The notes: generated by a model not told the origin, from the letters alone. Positions 27,206 through 36,819 are shown, numbered from the stretch's first letter. The stretch is 64,000 bases of DNA from Cytobacillus firmus (GCF_023612095.1 NZ_CP086235.1:1747501-1811500); one strand, 5' to 3'. Made by a program: numbers and translations.

Positions 27206-27824
27206 AGGTGAAGATTTGCGGAATTAGAGATATCAGCATGGCACTTTCTGCGATAGATAGTGGTGCGGATGCCCTGGGATTTGTGTTTGCTGAAAGCAAA
27301 AGAACAATTGCACCCGAGGCGGCAGGCGAAATAATTAAAGAACTTCCCGGGGACGTGCTAAAAGTCGGAGTATTTGTGAATGAAACGAAAAAAAAATTGA
27401 GGAAATAGCCAGTATTTCAGGAATAAATGTCATCCAGCTTCATGGAGACGAAACGCCGGAATTTTGCAGCTCATTTTCTTTACCGGTTATAAAAGCTCTG
27501 AGCATTGGATCACAAGATGATCTATCTCAACTGGATGAATATGCATGTGAATACGTTCTTCTTGATAGTCCGAAAGGAAAGTATCGGGGGGGCAACGGGG
27601 TATCGTTTGATTGGTCGATTTTAAGCAAAAACCCCAAGCAAAACAACAAAATCATTCTTGCAGGAGGCCTCAGTCCTGAGAATGTGGGAGAAGGAATTAA
27701 AGCAGCCAATCCTTTTATGGTTGATGTAAGCAGCGGGGTTGAAACGGAAGGAAAGAAAGATCCCGAGAAAATAAAAAGATTCATAGACAACGCTAAACGC
27801 ATGGAGAGGGAGGAAGTAAAATGA
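27202..27824 (+). pseudogene. trpF: phosphoribosylanthranilate isomerase, frame disrupted in an A9 run
   Basis: The first 68 codons encode the TrpF start ([21 protein letters not shown]) and stop at 27406. The rest continues in the -1 frame (IQLHGDE, VLLDSPKGKYRGGNG, FDWSI, ILAGGLSPENV, DVSSGVE) to a TGA at 27822-27824 that overlaps the trpB start. The shift falls in nine As (27388-27396); a tenth A restores a 207-residue enzyme of normal length. This could be a sequencing error, a real mutation, or polymerase/ribosome slippage on A AAA AAA. All downstream trp genes are intact. Confidence 0.9.
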
Positions 27825-29026
27825 ACGCAGCTTATACTTTGCCTGATGAACGGGGCCATTTTGGGACATATGGAGGCAGGTACGTGCCTGAGACACTAAT
27901 GCAGGCCATTCTTGAATTGGAGGAGGAATATAAGAAAGCGCAGGCTGATGAAAGTTTTCAAAAGGAACTTCAAGGTTTGCTGAAGGACTATGTCGGGAGG
28001 GAAACTCCTCTGTATTTTGCAGAAAACCTCACAAAATATGCCGGCGGTGCGAAAATCTATCTTAAAAGGGAAGATTTGAACCATACAGGAGCTCATAAAA
28101 TCAACAACTCACTCGGCCAGGCTCTGTTGGCACAACGGATGGGCAAAAGAAAAATCGTAGCTGAGACAGGTGCAGGGCAGCATGGAGTTGCAACAGCAAC
28201 TGCCTGTGCACTTTTAAATCTAGAATGCATTATTTTTATGGGTGAAGAGGATATCAGACGACAGCAGCTGAACGTCTTCAGAATGGAGCTGCTTGGAGCA
28301 AAGGTTGTAGGTGTGCAATCAGGAAGTGCCACACTTAAAGATGCAGTCAATGAAGCCCTCCGCTACTGGGTGACAAACGTCGAGGATACCCATTATATTC
28401 TGGGTTCAGTTATGGGGCCGCATCCTTTTCCAATGATTGTCCGTGATTTCCAAAGTGTTATCGGAAATGAGACAAAGGAGCAATATCTTGAAAAAGAAGG
28501 GAAACTCCCTGATGCAGTTGTAGCCTGCATTGGCGGCGGCAGCAATTCAATGGGCATGTTCTATCCTTTCATTAAAGATGAAACGGTCCGCATGATTGGG
28601 GTGGAAGCAGCAGGATTGGGAACAGATACCGAAAAACATGCTGCCTCTTTAACAAAAGGAACGCCAGGAGTTCTTCATGGGGCATTAATGTATTTGCTGC
28701 AGGATGAACACGGACAGATTCAGGAAGCTCATTCCATTTCAGCTGGCCTGGATTACCCTGGAGTAGGCCCTGAGCACAGCTATTTGAAAGACAGCGGAAG
28801 AGCCGAGTATGAATCGATCACAGATGAAGAGGCGCTCGAGGCGTTACAGCTATTATGCAAGCTGGAAGGCATTATTCCTGCTTTAGAAAGCTCCCATGCG
28901 GTTGCCTATGCATTAAAGCTTGCACCGCAAATGAATAAAGACGAGGGCCTTGTTATCTGTCTATCCGGCAGAGGGGACAAAGATGTAGAAACAGTGAGAG
29001 CAAGATTAGGAGGGAAAGGACAATGA
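27821..29026 (+). CDS. trpB: tryptophan synthase beta chain
   Basis: A 401-residue PLP enzyme that joins indole and serine. The PLP lysine lies in [11 protein letters not shown] near residue 93, the phosphate-binding loop is [13 protein letters not shown] and the N-terminus has the TrpB1 pattern [16 protein letters not shown]. It overlaps trpA by four bases, matching the alpha2-beta2 complex. GGGAGGAAG precedes the ATG. Confidence 0.97.
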   Translation: MNAAYTLPDERGHFGTYGGRYVPETLMQAILELEEEYKKAQADESFQKELQGLLKDYVGRETPLYFAENLTKYAGGAKIYLKREDLNHTGAHKINNSLGQALLAQRMGKRKIVAETGAGQHGVATATACALLNLECIIFMGEEDIRRQQLNVFRMELLGAKVVGVQSGSATLKDAVNEALRYWVTNVEDTHYILGSVMGPHPFPMIVRDFQSVIGNETKEQYLEKEGKLPDAVVACIGGGSNSMGMFYPFIKDETVRMIGVEAAGLGTDTEKHAASLTKGTPGVLHGALMYLLQDEHGQIQEAHSISAGLDYPGVGPEHSYLKDSGRAEYESITDEEALEALQLLCKLEGIIPALESSHAVAYALKLAPQMNKDEGLVICLSGRGDKDVETVRARLGGKGQ

Positions 29027-29808
29027 ACCGGATTGAAAAAGTTTTTCAGAACCTAAAGCAAAACAATGAAAAAGCGTTTGTGCCATATATTATGGCTGGC
29101 GATGGAGGCTTGGAGACACTGGCCGAGAAAATTACATTCCTCGAAAAAGCGGGAGCAACAGCTATTGAAATCGGGATTCCTTTTTCGGATCCGGTCGCAG
29201 ATGGGCCGGTAATCCAGCGGGCAGGCATTCGGGCATTAGAAGCCGGAACAACACTTAGGGGCGTATTAGCTGCAATTGCGGAAATCCGGCCCATTGTTCA
29301 TATTCCGCTTATTTTTATGACATATATGAATCCAATCATGGCATATGGCATTGGCAACTTTATTACTGATGCCTCGGCATCAGGGGTAGATGGCCTAATC
29401 TTGCCTGATCTTCCTGCAGAGGAAGAGGGGATTATTGCGCCAATTGCTGAGAAAGCCGGAATCGAGATCATCCGGCTTGTGACTCTTACCAGTCCATTAG
29501 AGAGAATACAGGAGATTGCAGCCAAAGGGAAAGGCTTTTTATACGCGGTAACAGTGAATGGAATCACAGGTGCAAGAAAAGGGTTCAAAGATGAACTCGG
29601 AAAACATTTGGAAAGGGTTAAAGAGGTAAGTCCGATTCCGGTATTGGCAGGATTTGGGATTGCCGAACCTGAGCATGTCCTAGAAATGAATAAACATTGT
29701 GATGGGGTTATTGTTGGAAGCAGGATTATAGAGCTTTTTCAAAGCGGTGAGTTAGTAAAAATAGAAGAGCTGATCGCTTCATCTAAAATAGAAGAAATTA
29801 AATTGTGA
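29023..29808 (+). CDS. trpA: tryptophan synthase alpha chain
   Basis: A 261-residue TIM-barrel subunit that cleaves indole-3-glycerol phosphate. The catalytic Glu is in [19 protein letters not shown] and the Asp in [20 protein letters not shown]-like [14 protein letters not shown] binds phosphate. It is the last trp gene and is followed by a terminator. Confidence 0.96.
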   Translation: MNRIEKVFQNLKQNNEKAFVPYIMAGDGGLETLAEKITFLEKAGATAIEIGIPFSDPVADGPVIQRAGIRALEAGTTLRGVLAAIAEIRPIVHIPLIFMTYMNPIMAYGIGNFITDASASGVDGLILPDLPAEEEGIIAPIAEKAGIEIIRLVTLTSPLERIQEIAAKGKGFLYAVTVNGITGARKGFKDELGKHLERVKEVSPIPVLAGFGIAEPEHVLEMNKHCDGVIVGSRIIELFQSGELVKIEELIASSKIEEIKL

Positions 29809-29812
29809 AACT

Positions 29813-29845
29813 TAAGCTTCCTCCTTTATGGAGGAGGCTTTTTAT
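29813..29845 (+). terminator. trp operon terminator
   Basis: AAGCTTCCTCC, four-to-five-base loop, GGAGGAGGCTTTTT. Confidence 0.85.
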
Positions 29846-29854
29846 CGCAGTCTA

Positions 29855-29980
29855 ACGGGCAGTAAGACCCCCACTTCAAGACTCAGAGAAATCAAAGGAG
29901 GATAAGTGGGGGTCAAACTGCCCGTAAAGGCCCGATTGGTTCAACTAACAATCAGTGGGGAAAAGGAATCCCACTGATTG
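29855..29980 (+). repeat. palindromic MITE-like or IS-derived noncoding element
   Basis: Two strong hairpins without a reading frame. In hairpin 1, ACGGGCAGT-AA-GACCCCCACTT (29855-29876) pairs with AAGTGGGGGTC-AA-ACTGCCCGT (29904-29925), with symmetrical AA/AA internal loops; its 27-nt loop holds AAAGGAGGATA. Hairpin 2 pairs CAATCAGTGGG (29949-29959) with CCCACTGATTG (29970-29980). There is no T-run, so these are not simple terminators. The design resembles the subterminal hairpins of IS200/IS605-derived elements. I recall similar intergenic repeats in Bacillus but cannot confirm identity. Confidence 0.55.
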
Positions 29981-30032
29981 AAGTTTCACTTTATTTGATT
30001 ATGCCCATTTTTAAAAATATTTGTTGTAAAGG

Positions 30033-30060
30033 TTGACATGCAAAGTGAATACATTATAAT
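30033..30060 (+). promoter_or_regulatory. promoter of the ABC importer operon
   Basis: TTGACA (30033-30038), 16-bp spacer, TATAAT (30055-30060), both perfect consensus boxes. The ATPase gene starts about 50 bp downstream. Confidence 0.8.
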
Positions 30061-30111
30061 TACAAGTAATCCGAGTAAATTAATGAGATTTATAGGAATA
30101 GGTGATTTTGA

Positions 30112-30900
30112 ATGTTCATTGAGATAAACGATGTGAATAAACAATATAACGATAAAGAGAATCGGCCCGTTGACGTCCTGAAAGATATTAATCTATCGGT
30201 TGAAAAAGGGCAATTTGTCTCCATTTTAGGACCTTCAGGATGCGGAAAGTCAACGCTTCTATCAATTGTGGCAGGGCTGACTAAAACAACTTCAGGCAAC
30301 ATTCAAATCGATGGAAAAACCATAACAAAACCCGGGAAAGACAGGGGAATGGTTTTCCAGCAGGCAGCTTTATTCCCGTGGCTGACAGTCATGGAAAATG
30401 TCACATTTCCCCTGAAAAAAGAAATGAAGAAAAAGGATGCAGAGGAAACGGCACTAAAGTATCTGCAAATGGTTCAGCTGGGAAAATATCTATCCCATTA
30501 TCCTCATGAGCTTTCAGGAGGAATGCAGCAGAGGGTAGCAATCGCAAGAGCACTTGCCATGAACCCTGAAACACTACTGATGGATGAACCCTTCGGAGCT
30601 CTTGATGAACAGACCCGTTCACGATTGCACGGACAGCTGGAGAACATTTGGACTGAGACGAAGAAAACGATTCTTTTTGTTACTCACAGCATCTCAGAAT
30701 CTATTAAACTTTCAGACCGGATCATTGTAATGGGGACAAAGCCGGGAATTATATTACAGGATATAATCGTTGATATTCCCAGACCCCGTGAGGACCACAA
30801 AAAAGAAATGCTCGAAATTGAGGATCACATTATGAAATACCTGAAAAAGGAAATTGATAAAGTTGTCAGTGAGGAGCTCCAATATGCAAACAGCCATTAA
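30112..30900 (+). CDS. ABC transporter ATPase, SsuB/TauB family
   Basis: A 262-residue ATP-binding subunit. Walker A is GPSGCGKST (about residues 40-48), Q-loop MVFQQAALFPW, signature LSGGMQQRVAIARAL, Walker B LLMDEPFGALD and H-loop VTHS. The FPWLTVMENV segment is typical of nitrate/sulfonate/taurine importers. It overlaps the permease gene by 17 bases, and a lipoprotein binding protein follows, so the three form one importer. The substrate is probably an aliphatic sulfonate or similar anion, not proven. Confidence 0.9.
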   Translation: MFIEINDVNKQYNDKENRPVDVLKDINLSVEKGQFVSILGPSGCGKSTLLSIVAGLTKTTSGNIQIDGKTITKPGKDRGMVFQQAALFPWLTVMENVTFPLKKEMKKKDAEETALKYLQMVQLGKYLSHYPHELSGGMQQRVAIARALAMNPETLLMDEPFGALDEQTRSRLHGQLENIWTETKKTILFVTHSISESIKLSDRIIVMGTKPGIILQDIIVDIPRPREDHKKEMLEIEDHIMKYLKKEIDKVVSEELQYANSH

Positions 30901-31639
30901 ACGGATCATATTTTTTGCAGCCATCATTGCATTCTGGGAAATTGGATCACGGCTTGAGCTCTGGCATCCTCTGATTTTCCCTTCTCTGTCCAGTGTATTC
31001 AGTGCCCTTGTTGAAGGGTTTCAGGATAAAACATTAATATATGATTTAATCGCAAGCTTTAAGCGGCTTGCAGTCGGTTTAACAATCAGCCTTATTATTG
31101 GTACTTTGATTGGAATCCTTTTAGGGAAATCCAAAACGGCTGATGAAACCCTGGGAGCTGTCATTCTCGCTTTGCAAAGTGTACCAAGCATCGTCTGGCT
31201 GCCCCTCGCGATTATGTGGTTCGGCTTAAATGAGAAGGCAGTTATTTTTGTGACCATACTCGGCGGTACATTTGTTATGGCTCTTAATATGAGAACAGGG
31301 ATTAAAAATGTATCACCCTTATATATCAAAGCAGCCCAGACAATGGGTGCGACTGGAATAGATTTATTCACACGAGTCATTTTTCCGGCATCCATTCCTT
31401 ACGTAGTAACCGGCTCCCGCCTTGCCTGGGCATTTGCCTGGCGCGCCCTGATGGCTGGTGAGCTTTTAAGCACAGGACCAGGATTGGGATACACACTTCG
31501 ATATGCTTCAGACTTTGGAAGAATGGACATCGTAATCGGTGTCATGATTATTATTGGAGCAATCGGAATGATTGTTGACCAATTCATATTCCAGCGCATT
31601 GAAAAATCTGTTATTAAAAAATGGGGATTAGAGTCTTAA
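30884..31639 (+). CDS. ABC transporter permease, SsuC/TauC family
   Basis: A 251-residue, six-helix permease with the BPD-permease EAA-like loop KAAQTMGATGIDLFTRVIFPASIPYVVTG cut here into KAAQTMGATG and FPASIPYVVTG. The ATG at 30884 has GAGGAG upstream; a longer in-frame start lies inside the ATPase gene. It forms the membrane channel of the importer encoded by its neighbours. Confidence 0.9.
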   Translation: MQTAIKRIIFFAAIIAFWEIGSRLELWHPLIFPSLSSVFSALVEGFQDKTLIYDLIASFKRLAVGLTISLIIGTLIGILLGKSKTADETLGAVILALQSVPSIVWLPLAIMWFGLNEKAVIFVTILGGTFVMALNMRTGIKNVSPLYIKAAQTMGATGIDLFTRVIFPASIPYVVTGSRLAWAFAWRALMAGELLSTGPGLGYTLRYASDFGRMDIVIGVMIIIGAIGMIVDQFIFQRIEKSVIKKWGLES

Positions 31640-31655
31640 ATCTGGAGGGATATTC

Positions 31656-32648
31656 ATGAAAAAGGCGTTTTTATGGGTTGCTGTATTGTTTATGTTTACC
31701 GGGCTGCTTGCCGGCTGCGGATCATCAGAGAAGAGCAGCGGTAAGGAAGACAAGATTGTCATCGGTTATTTTCCTAATATCAATCATGTGCCGGCAATGG
31801 TTGCGAAAGATCAAGGATTTTTTGAAAAACAGCTTGGCGATGGAACGAAAGTGGAGTATAAGACATTTGCTGAAGGCGGTTCTTTCATGACAGCTCTGAA
31901 AACGGGCGACATTGATGCTGGTCTGGTAGGACCCGGGCCAGCTATGAATAATTTCTCAACCGGAGCAGATGTAAAAATTATCGCAGGTGCTTCAACTGGG
32001 GGAACCGTTGTCCTTGCCAGGGAAGGGGTAAAAATCAACTCACTGGAAGATTTTCAGGGAAAAACATTCATCACGCCTGGTGTAGGCTGCACACATGATG
32101 TCCAGTACGAAACCTATCTTGAAGAAGCCGGCATCACATCAGCACGCATCGGCGGTACCATGAAGCATTTAACAGGCAACCCGGCACAATATGCAAGCAT
32201 GCTGAAAACAGGTAAAGTCGATATTGCAGTTGCTCCGGAACCATGGGCAGCAGTCATCGAACAGGAAACAAATGCAGAAGTGGTAATCGGATGGGATGAG
32301 GTCTCCTTCGGTGAAACACTTCCGGCATCCGTACTAGTTGCAACGGGCGACGCAGTGAAGAGCAGCCCGGAAAAGGTACAGAAAATTGTTGATGCACATA
32401 AAGATGCTGTGAAATTTATCGAAGAAAATCCTGAAGAAGCAAAAGCCATTACAATCAAAGACATTAAAGAAGTGACCGGGCAGGAGCTGGAAAAAGAAGT
32501 CGTAGACCGCGCCTGGGAAAGAATTGGGTTCACTTATGATGTAAATGCAGAAACAATCCAGGAATTTGCAGATTCATCCTACACGTTAAAATTCCTGAAG
32601 GATAAACCGGAATTCAGTGAACTGATTGCAAAGAACTTTATTAAATAA
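31656..32648 (+). CDS. ABC transporter substrate-binding lipoprotein, SsuA/NrtA type
   Basis: A 330-residue NMT1/THI5-like binding protein. Its signal peptide ends in a lipobox, LLAGC with Cys21 to be lipidated. The mature part starts IVIGYFPNINHVPAMVAKDQGFF and has GGSFMTALKTGDIDAGLVGPGP, the hallmark of nitrate/sulfonate/taurine binding proteins. It delivers ligand to the permease encoded upstream. Strong GGAGGG site before the ATG. Confidence 0.9.
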   Translation: MKKAFLWVAVLFMFTGLLAGCGSSEKSSGKEDKIVIGYFPNINHVPAMVAKDQGFFEKQLGDGTKVEYKTFAEGGSFMTALKTGDIDAGLVGPGPAMNNFSTGADVKIIAGASTGGTVVLAREGVKINSLEDFQGKTFITPGVGCTHDVQYETYLEEAGITSARIGGTMKHLTGNPAQYASMLKTGKVDIAVAPEPWAAVIEQETNAEVVIGWDEVSFGETLPASVLVATGDAVKSSPEKVQKIVDAHKDAVKFIEENPEEAKAITIKDIKEVTGQELEKEVVDRAWERIGFTYDVNAETIQEFADSSYTLKFLKDKPEFSELIAKNFIK

Positions 32649-32658
32649 ACATATTTGG

Positions 32659-32687
32659 ACCGGAGCCTGGATGGGTTCCGGTTTTTC
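32659..32687 (+). terminator. ABC importer operon terminator
   Basis: ACCGGA..., loop, ...TCCGGT followed by TTTTT. Confidence 0.8.
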
Positions 32688-32789
32688 ATATGTTTTAAGG
32701 GAAAGGAATCTCCTGGTTTAACTTTCACCCAAAAAAGGAAAAATACCATGCAAGTGACAAAAACAACATAGAAACAGGAGTGGCTAAAA

Positions 32790-33368
32790 ATGAAAAAAGG
32801 TATGGGAGTTATAATTGCCGTGATTGCAGCAGTAGTCATAGCAGGTATAATGCTGATGTCCAGCTATAATGGATTTGTCAGTGCTGAGGAAAATGTGGAT
32901 CAGGCATATTCTCAAATTGAGAACCAGCTGCAGCGAAGACTGGATTTGATTCCTAATCTGGTAAATACGGTAAAGGGGTATGCTGCACATGAGAAGGAGA
33001 CCATTCAGGCGGTATCAGATGCACGTGCCAGATTGGCGGGAGCCCGTTCGCCTGAAGAGGAAGCAGCAGCAAATGCAGAACTGTCAGGCGCTCTTAGCCG
33101 GCTGCTTGTAGTAGTCGAAAACTATCCCAACCTGAAGGCGGATAAGCAGTTCACCCAATTAATGGACGAGCTTGCCGGTACGGAAAACCGGATTTCGGTT
33201 GCCCGAAAAGATTATAATGCCCAGGTTTCTGTATATAACAAAAAAGTAAAAAGGTTTCCGGGTGCAATTGTAGCCGGGATTACAGGCTTTGATGAGAAAG
33301 AATATTTCAGGGCGGATCCTCTGGCGAATGAAGCACCTGACGTTGACTTTGGAGGCAATGGAGAATGA
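32790..33368 (+). CDS. LemA family protein
   Basis: A 192-residue protein with one N-terminal membrane helix ([17 protein letters not shown]), then a helical domain with the LemA pattern: [39 protein letters not shown] and [20 protein letters not shown]. The family has a coiled N-out topology and unknown function. It overlaps the TPM-domain gene by ATGA; LemA and TPM proteins are commonly paired in bacteria. Confidence 0.92.
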   Translation: MKKGMGVIIAVIAAVVIAGIMLMSSYNGFVSAEENVDQAYSQIENQLQRRLDLIPNLVNTVKGYAAHEKETIQAVSDARARLAGARSPEEEAAANAELSGALSRLLVVVENYPNLKADKQFTQLMDELAGTENRISVARKDYNAQVSVYNKKVKRFPGAIVAGITGFDEKEYFRADPLANEAPDVDFGGNGE

Positions 33369-34114
33369 TCATCCGCAGGGTCTTTTTGACCCTTCTTTTA
33401 ATAAATTTATTAATGGGTGCATTCTCAGTCAATGCAGATGAATCCATCCCCCAGCCTGCTGGAGATATTTATGTTCAGGATTTTGCAGGAGTTCTAAATG
33501 AACGGGAAAAATCTGAGCTGATTAACCTGGGGAGACAATTGGAGGATCAGACAAGTGCACAGGTGGCAGTGCTAACCGTTGATACAATTGGCGACAGTCC
33601 GATTGAAGAATATGCAAATGAAGCTTTTCGGGCATATGGCATTGGCAGTGCTGCTGAGAATAATGGTGTCTTACTAGTTGTGGCCATGCAGGATCGGAAG
33701 GTGCGCATTGAGGTTGGATATGGGCTTGAAGGCCGGATTCCAGATGGAAAAGCCGGCAGAATTCTTGATCAGGTTACCATTACATATCTCCAGGATGACG
33801 AGCCGGGCAGAGCGGTAATTGAAACCTACAAGGTGCTTGTACAGGAAGCCGGCGGAGAAGAAGTGAACTTAGGGAAGAGCGGTGATTATGCGGATGCCGG
33901 GTCAAAGGATGAAGGCATTGGCATCCCGTCCTGGCTGCTGATTATCATTGCTGTCGGTTTGCTGTTTCTTGATATAAAATTCTTTGGCGGAGCCTTTTCA
34001 TATGCCATACTTTCCATTCTCTCAAGAGGGGGAGGCGGAGGAAGAGGAGGCGGCGGTCCGCGGGGAGGCGGAGGCGGCTCATCAGGCGGCGGAGGAGCGA
34101 GCCGGGGCTGGTGA
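33365..34114 (+). CDS. TPM domain protein (YgcG family) with Gly-rich tail
   Basis: A 249-residue exported membrane protein. It has a signal peptide ([17 protein letters not shown]), then a TPM domain (about 28-150) beginning [16 protein letters not shown] and including [17 protein letters not shown] [20 protein letters not shown] membrane helix (about 190-208) follows, and the end is a Gly/Ser/Arg-rich tail. The low-complexity tail is usual for this family. It is coupled to the LemA gene and probably forms a membrane pair with it. Confidence 0.88.
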   Translation: MIIRRVFLTLLLINLLMGAFSVNADESIPQPAGDIYVQDFAGVLNEREKSELINLGRQLEDQTSAQVAVLTVDTIGDSPIEEYANEAFRAYGIGSAAENNGVLLVVAMQDRKVRIEVGYGLEGRIPDGKAGRILDQVTITYLQDDEPGRAVIETYKVLVQEAGGEEVNLGKSGDYADAGSKDEGIGIPSWLLIIIAVGLLFLDIKFFGGAFSYAILSILSRGGGGGRGGGGPRGGGGGSSGGGGASRGW

Positions 34115-34122
34115 AACAAAGA

Positions 34123-34150
34123 AGAGCGGGGGCATCCCCGCTCTTTTCTA
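34123..34150. terminator. bidirectional terminator
   Basis: AGAGCGGGG, loop GCAT, CCCCGCTCT followed by TTTTC, serving the TPM gene; on the minus strand, AAAAG follows the methyltransferase stop region so it is mainly rightward. Confidence 0.85.
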
Positions 34151-34747
34151 TTACTTAATTCCAGTTACACACACTGTTAAAACGGGCCGGGCCTCTTTAT
34201 ATGATATGGAAATGGAATGGAATCCTGCAGCCTCCATATCAGCTTTGATTACCTGCCCAAGATTTTTGGTTATGGTTTCATCTGCTCCTTCTTCTCTCGG
34301 CTGGACCGTGATGGCAATTACTCCGTCTTTCTCAAGCATTCCATGCAGATGCTGAAGGGACTCCCTTGGTTTTGTCCATAGTGGATAATTGTTGACTGAA
34401 AAGATTTTATTATACTTTTTATCGGGAAAGTAATCGTGGATATCTTTTACGAACAATCGGACTTTTCCCTGCTGGATATAGTCATCATTCAGTTTGGCTG
34501 CAGCAGCTTTCATATCTTCTGATACATCGACTCCATCTGTTTCTGCATGTCGCCAGTGATCCATTATATGTTTTATGCTGTAGCCGGGGCCAAAGCCAAC
34601 CTCTAAAATGGAGTCTCTGCGTTTTATCTGTAATTGTTCAATAGTCCATTTGTTAATCTTGCGGTTTTCAAAGTACATGATTTTCCCCGCAAGCTTTCCA
34701 AGTAATCCTTCTGGCTTTTCAAATTGTTTTCCTAAAATATCGAACAT
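34151..34747 (-). CDS. class I SAM-dependent methyltransferase
   Basis: A 198-residue Rossmann methyltransferase. Motif I is SILEVGFGPGYSIKHI, motif II the acidic GVDVSEDM, and motif IV KIFSVNNYPLW, with a C-terminal strand pair ending VLTVCVTGIK. The ATG at 34747 follows GAGGTGAG. The FSVNNYPLW motif and small size fit a YcgJ/UbiE-like small-molecule methyltransferase; the substrate is unknown. Single gene. Confidence 0.85.
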   Translation of the reverse strand: MFDILGKQFEKPEGLLGKLAGKIMYFENRKINKWTIEQLQIKRRDSILEVGFGPGYSIKHIMDHWRHAETDGVDVSEDMKAAAAKLNDDYIQQGKVRLFVKDIHDYFPDKKYNKIFSVNNYPLWTKPRESLQHLHGMLEKDGVIAITVQPREEGADETITKNLGQVIKADMEAAGFHSISISYKEARPVLTVCVTGIK

Positions 34748-34903
34748 GTCTCTCACCTCGGAGTTTAATACTTATATTTAGTCTCTTTATAGGGTTTCTA
34801 AACCTATTCCGTAAAATGGATAGATAATTTTTAACTGGTAAAGGTACTATTATGAATTATGATAGGAGGAAGTCCGGTGATTTATCGCGAAGATCAATTA
34901 CTA

Positions 34904-34935
34904 AAAAATCCCCCTTAAATTGGGGGATTTCATCT
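34904..34935 (-). terminator. terminator of the 51-aa gene
   Basis: Minus strand: AAATCCCCC, six-base loop, GGGGGATTTTTT; directly follows the stop at 34939. Confidence 0.9.
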
Positions 34936-34938
34936 TAG

Positions 34939-35094
34939 TTATTTCTTATTAATTTGTTTCCCGCTTTTTTTCTGGCTTTGTGATTTATTGTTTCCCGCCT
35001 GAAACTCGCTTCCGAGTTCAACATCGTTTCGCTTATCCTGTTTTTCAATTTGGGCTCTCGTTTGATTTGGATTTTGTCTGCCTTGTTTTGTCAT
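34939..35094 (-). CDS. small Gln/Asn/Lys-rich protein (51 aa), SASP-like
   Basis: A 51-residue, very polar protein starts at an ATG behind GGGAGGAAAG and has its own terminator. It begins MTKQGRQNPNQTRAQIEKQ and has ELGSEFQAGNN, which recalls the GTEFA-type repeats of gamma-type small acid-soluble spore proteins, but the repeat is single. No cysteine, no membrane segment. I treat it as a probable spore or stress-related small protein; the family is not certain. Confidence 0.65.
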   Translation of the reverse strand: MTKQGRQNPNQTRAQIEKQDKRNDVELGSEFQAGNNKSQSQKKSGKQINKK

Positions 35095-35192
35095 ATTTCT
35101 TTCCTCCCTTAAAATAGCTGACAGTCTTAATATGCGCTATAACCGGGAATAGATGAACAATATATTGAAATTTACTAAAAGAGGTGATTATC

Positions 35193-35864
35193 GTGTGCGG
35201 CAGGTTTACTTTAACGGAAACAATTCATAAACTTCAGCTGCTTTATGGGTTTGAATATGCAGAAGGTGAGGTTATGCCCAGATATAATATTGCTCCCAGC
35301 CAGAATATTTTAACAGTCACTGCTGACGGCAAGCAGCGGATCGGCAGACAGATGAAATGGGGACTGGTTCCTTTCTGGGCGAAGGATGAAAAAATAGGTT
35401 ACAAAATGATAAACGCCAGAGCTGAGGGCATCGACTCGAAACCAAGCTTTAAGGCTCCCTTTAGAAGCAAAAGATGCTTAATCCTGGCAGATGGATTTTA
35501 TGAATGGAAGAAAACCGAAGAAGGAAAGCAGCCTTATAGGTTTATTATGAAAGACGAACAGCCTTTCGCTTTTGCAGGGATTTGGGATATATGGAATAAA
35601 GGCAAAACCCCTTTATTAACCTGTACAATCATAACAACGGGGCCTAATGAAGTAACAGAAGAAGTTCATGACAGGATGCCGGTCATCCTAAAGGAAAATG
35701 ATTTTGAGGATTGGCTGAATCCCCGTTTTCATGACACTGAATATCTAAAGTCCTTGCTTGAACCGTACCCGCCTGAAAAAATGGAAAAATATCCGGTATC
35801 AGCCAAAGTAAATTCACCCAAAAATGAACTGGCAGAATTGATTTCACCACTTAATAGCCTATAA
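35193..35864 (+). CDS. SRAP (YedK/HMCES) abasic-site-binding protein
   Basis: A 223-residue SOS-response-associated peptidase-like protein. Starting at the GTG 35193 gives MCGRF, exposing the essential Cys2 that crosslinks to abasic sites in single-stranded DNA. Other family residues are PRYNIAPSQ, the MKWGLVPFWA block, NARAEGI, CLILADGFYEWKK and HDRMPVIL. AGAGGTGAT is correctly spaced for the GTG; an upstream start would bury Cys2. Its terminator is split by the IS element downstream. Confidence 0.94.
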   Translation: MCGRFTLTETIHKLQLLYGFEYAEGEVMPRYNIAPSQNILTVTADGKQRIGRQMKWGLVPFWAKDEKIGYKMINARAEGIDSKPSFKAPFRSKRCLILADGFYEWKKTEEGKQPYRFIMKDEQPFAFAGIWDIWNKGKTPLLTCTIITTGPNEVTEEVHDRMPVILKENDFEDWLNPRFHDTEYLKSLLEPYPPEKMEKYPVSAKVNSPKNELAELISPLNSL

Positions 35865-35887
35865 AAAACGGACGGGCTATATGGTCT

Positions 35888-35906
35888 TGTCCCTGTCAAG
35901 TAGACA
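35888..35906 (+). repeat. IS terminal inverted repeat, left
   Basis: TGTCCCTGTCAAGTAGACA; 16 of 19 bases match the other end. Confidence 0.85.
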
Positions 35907-35916
35907 ACATAAAAAG

Positions 35917-36819
35917 CTAAGCAGTGAGCGCGTGTCGATATTCTATCGGCGCGCGTTTCTTTAGTTTCTTTTGTCTTCGTTTGTAATTGTAATGGTAGAT
36001 GTAGTCCTCAAGAGCTTGTTCTAGTTCTTCTCCTGAATTACACTTATTTATATACAGCTTCTCGGTTTTGAGATGTGAGAAGAACGATTCTACACAGGCA
36101 TTGTCAAGGCAGTTTCCTTTTCGAGAGTGGCTGCCCTTGATGCCGTAATCCTCTAATCGGCTGCTGTATAGCTTTGACGTATACTGGAAGCCTTGATCTG
36201 AATGGAGAACGGCTTCAGCTACGTCTTTTTTCTTTGTCCATTTTTCTACTGTATTTAACACAAGTTCCAGATCATTTCTCTTAGATAGCTCCCAACTTAC
36301 TATTTCGTTATTAAAGAGATCCTGTATGACCGATAAATAATAAAATTCTTCTCCAACAGACACATATGTTATATCCGTTACCATCTTTTGATTAGGTCCT
36401 GCAGCCCTGAAATTCCTTTTAAGGCGATTAGGGAAGATAATAGAAGGACTGCGACCGTGCCATTTTCTCTTCTTTCGGATGACTGATTGTATGCCCATTT
36501 CCGTCATCAGTCTGTAGACCTTCTTGTGGTTGATTAAATACCCATTTTCATTTAATTCATCTGTCATACGAGGCCGGCCAAATTCAGGATGCATGAAATG
36601 AATCCCCAAAATGTGCTCTCGAATATCTTGTTCATCCTTAGCCTTCTCTTCCCGTTTACCATTCGTTTTTCTCCATTTGTAATAGCTAGCCGGTTTGATA
36701 TAGGCAATCTCAAGCAGCCAGGAGACCGGATAGGTCCCCCTTAACTCATCAACCAGTTCATACTTTATTCTTCTGGGTATGTTTCCTCCTCCTTTACCAG
36801 ATTTGGATACTGCTTTTTT
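35917..36819 (-). CDS. IS3-family transposase OrfB, produced as an OrfAB frameshift fusion
   Basis: The frame opens just before the slippery heptamer A AAA AAG (minus strand, plus 36813-36819) and has no good start of its own at its N-terminus. It is therefore likely made by -1 frameshifting from OrfA. Downstream is an HTH_21-like region (ELVDELRGTYPVSWLLE, HPEFGRPRMTDELN) and an rve integrase core with the DDE triad: Asp in VTDITYV, Asp in LHSDQGFQY, and Glu in CVESFFSHLKTE. The C-terminus ends YKRRQKKLKKRAPIEYR, typical of IS150. Confidence 0.88.
   Translation of the reverse strand, partial: KKAVSKSGKGGGNIPRRIKYELVDELRGTYPVSWLLEIAYIKPASYYKWRKTNGKREEKAKDEQDIREHILGIHFMHPEFGRPRMTDELNENGYLINHKKVYRLMTEMGIQSVIRKKRKWHGRSPSIIFPNRLKRNFRAAGPNQKMVTDITYVSVGEEFYYLSVIQDLFNNEIVSWELSKRNDLELVLNTVEKWTKKKDVAEAVLHSDQGFQYTSKLYSSRLEDYGIKGSHSRKGNCLDNACVESFFSHLKTEKLYINKCNSGEELEQALEDYIYHYNYKRRQKKLKKRAPIEYRHALTA

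Noticed and set aside
33886-34119. Proline-rich frame opposite the TPM gene tail
   Set aside because: It is the complement of the Gly-rich GGC/GGA repeats; no ribosome binding site.
34877-34918. 13-codon GTG frame behind ATAGGAGGA
   Set aside because: The last codons enter the terminator stem of the opposite gene; too short to claim as a gene without expression data.
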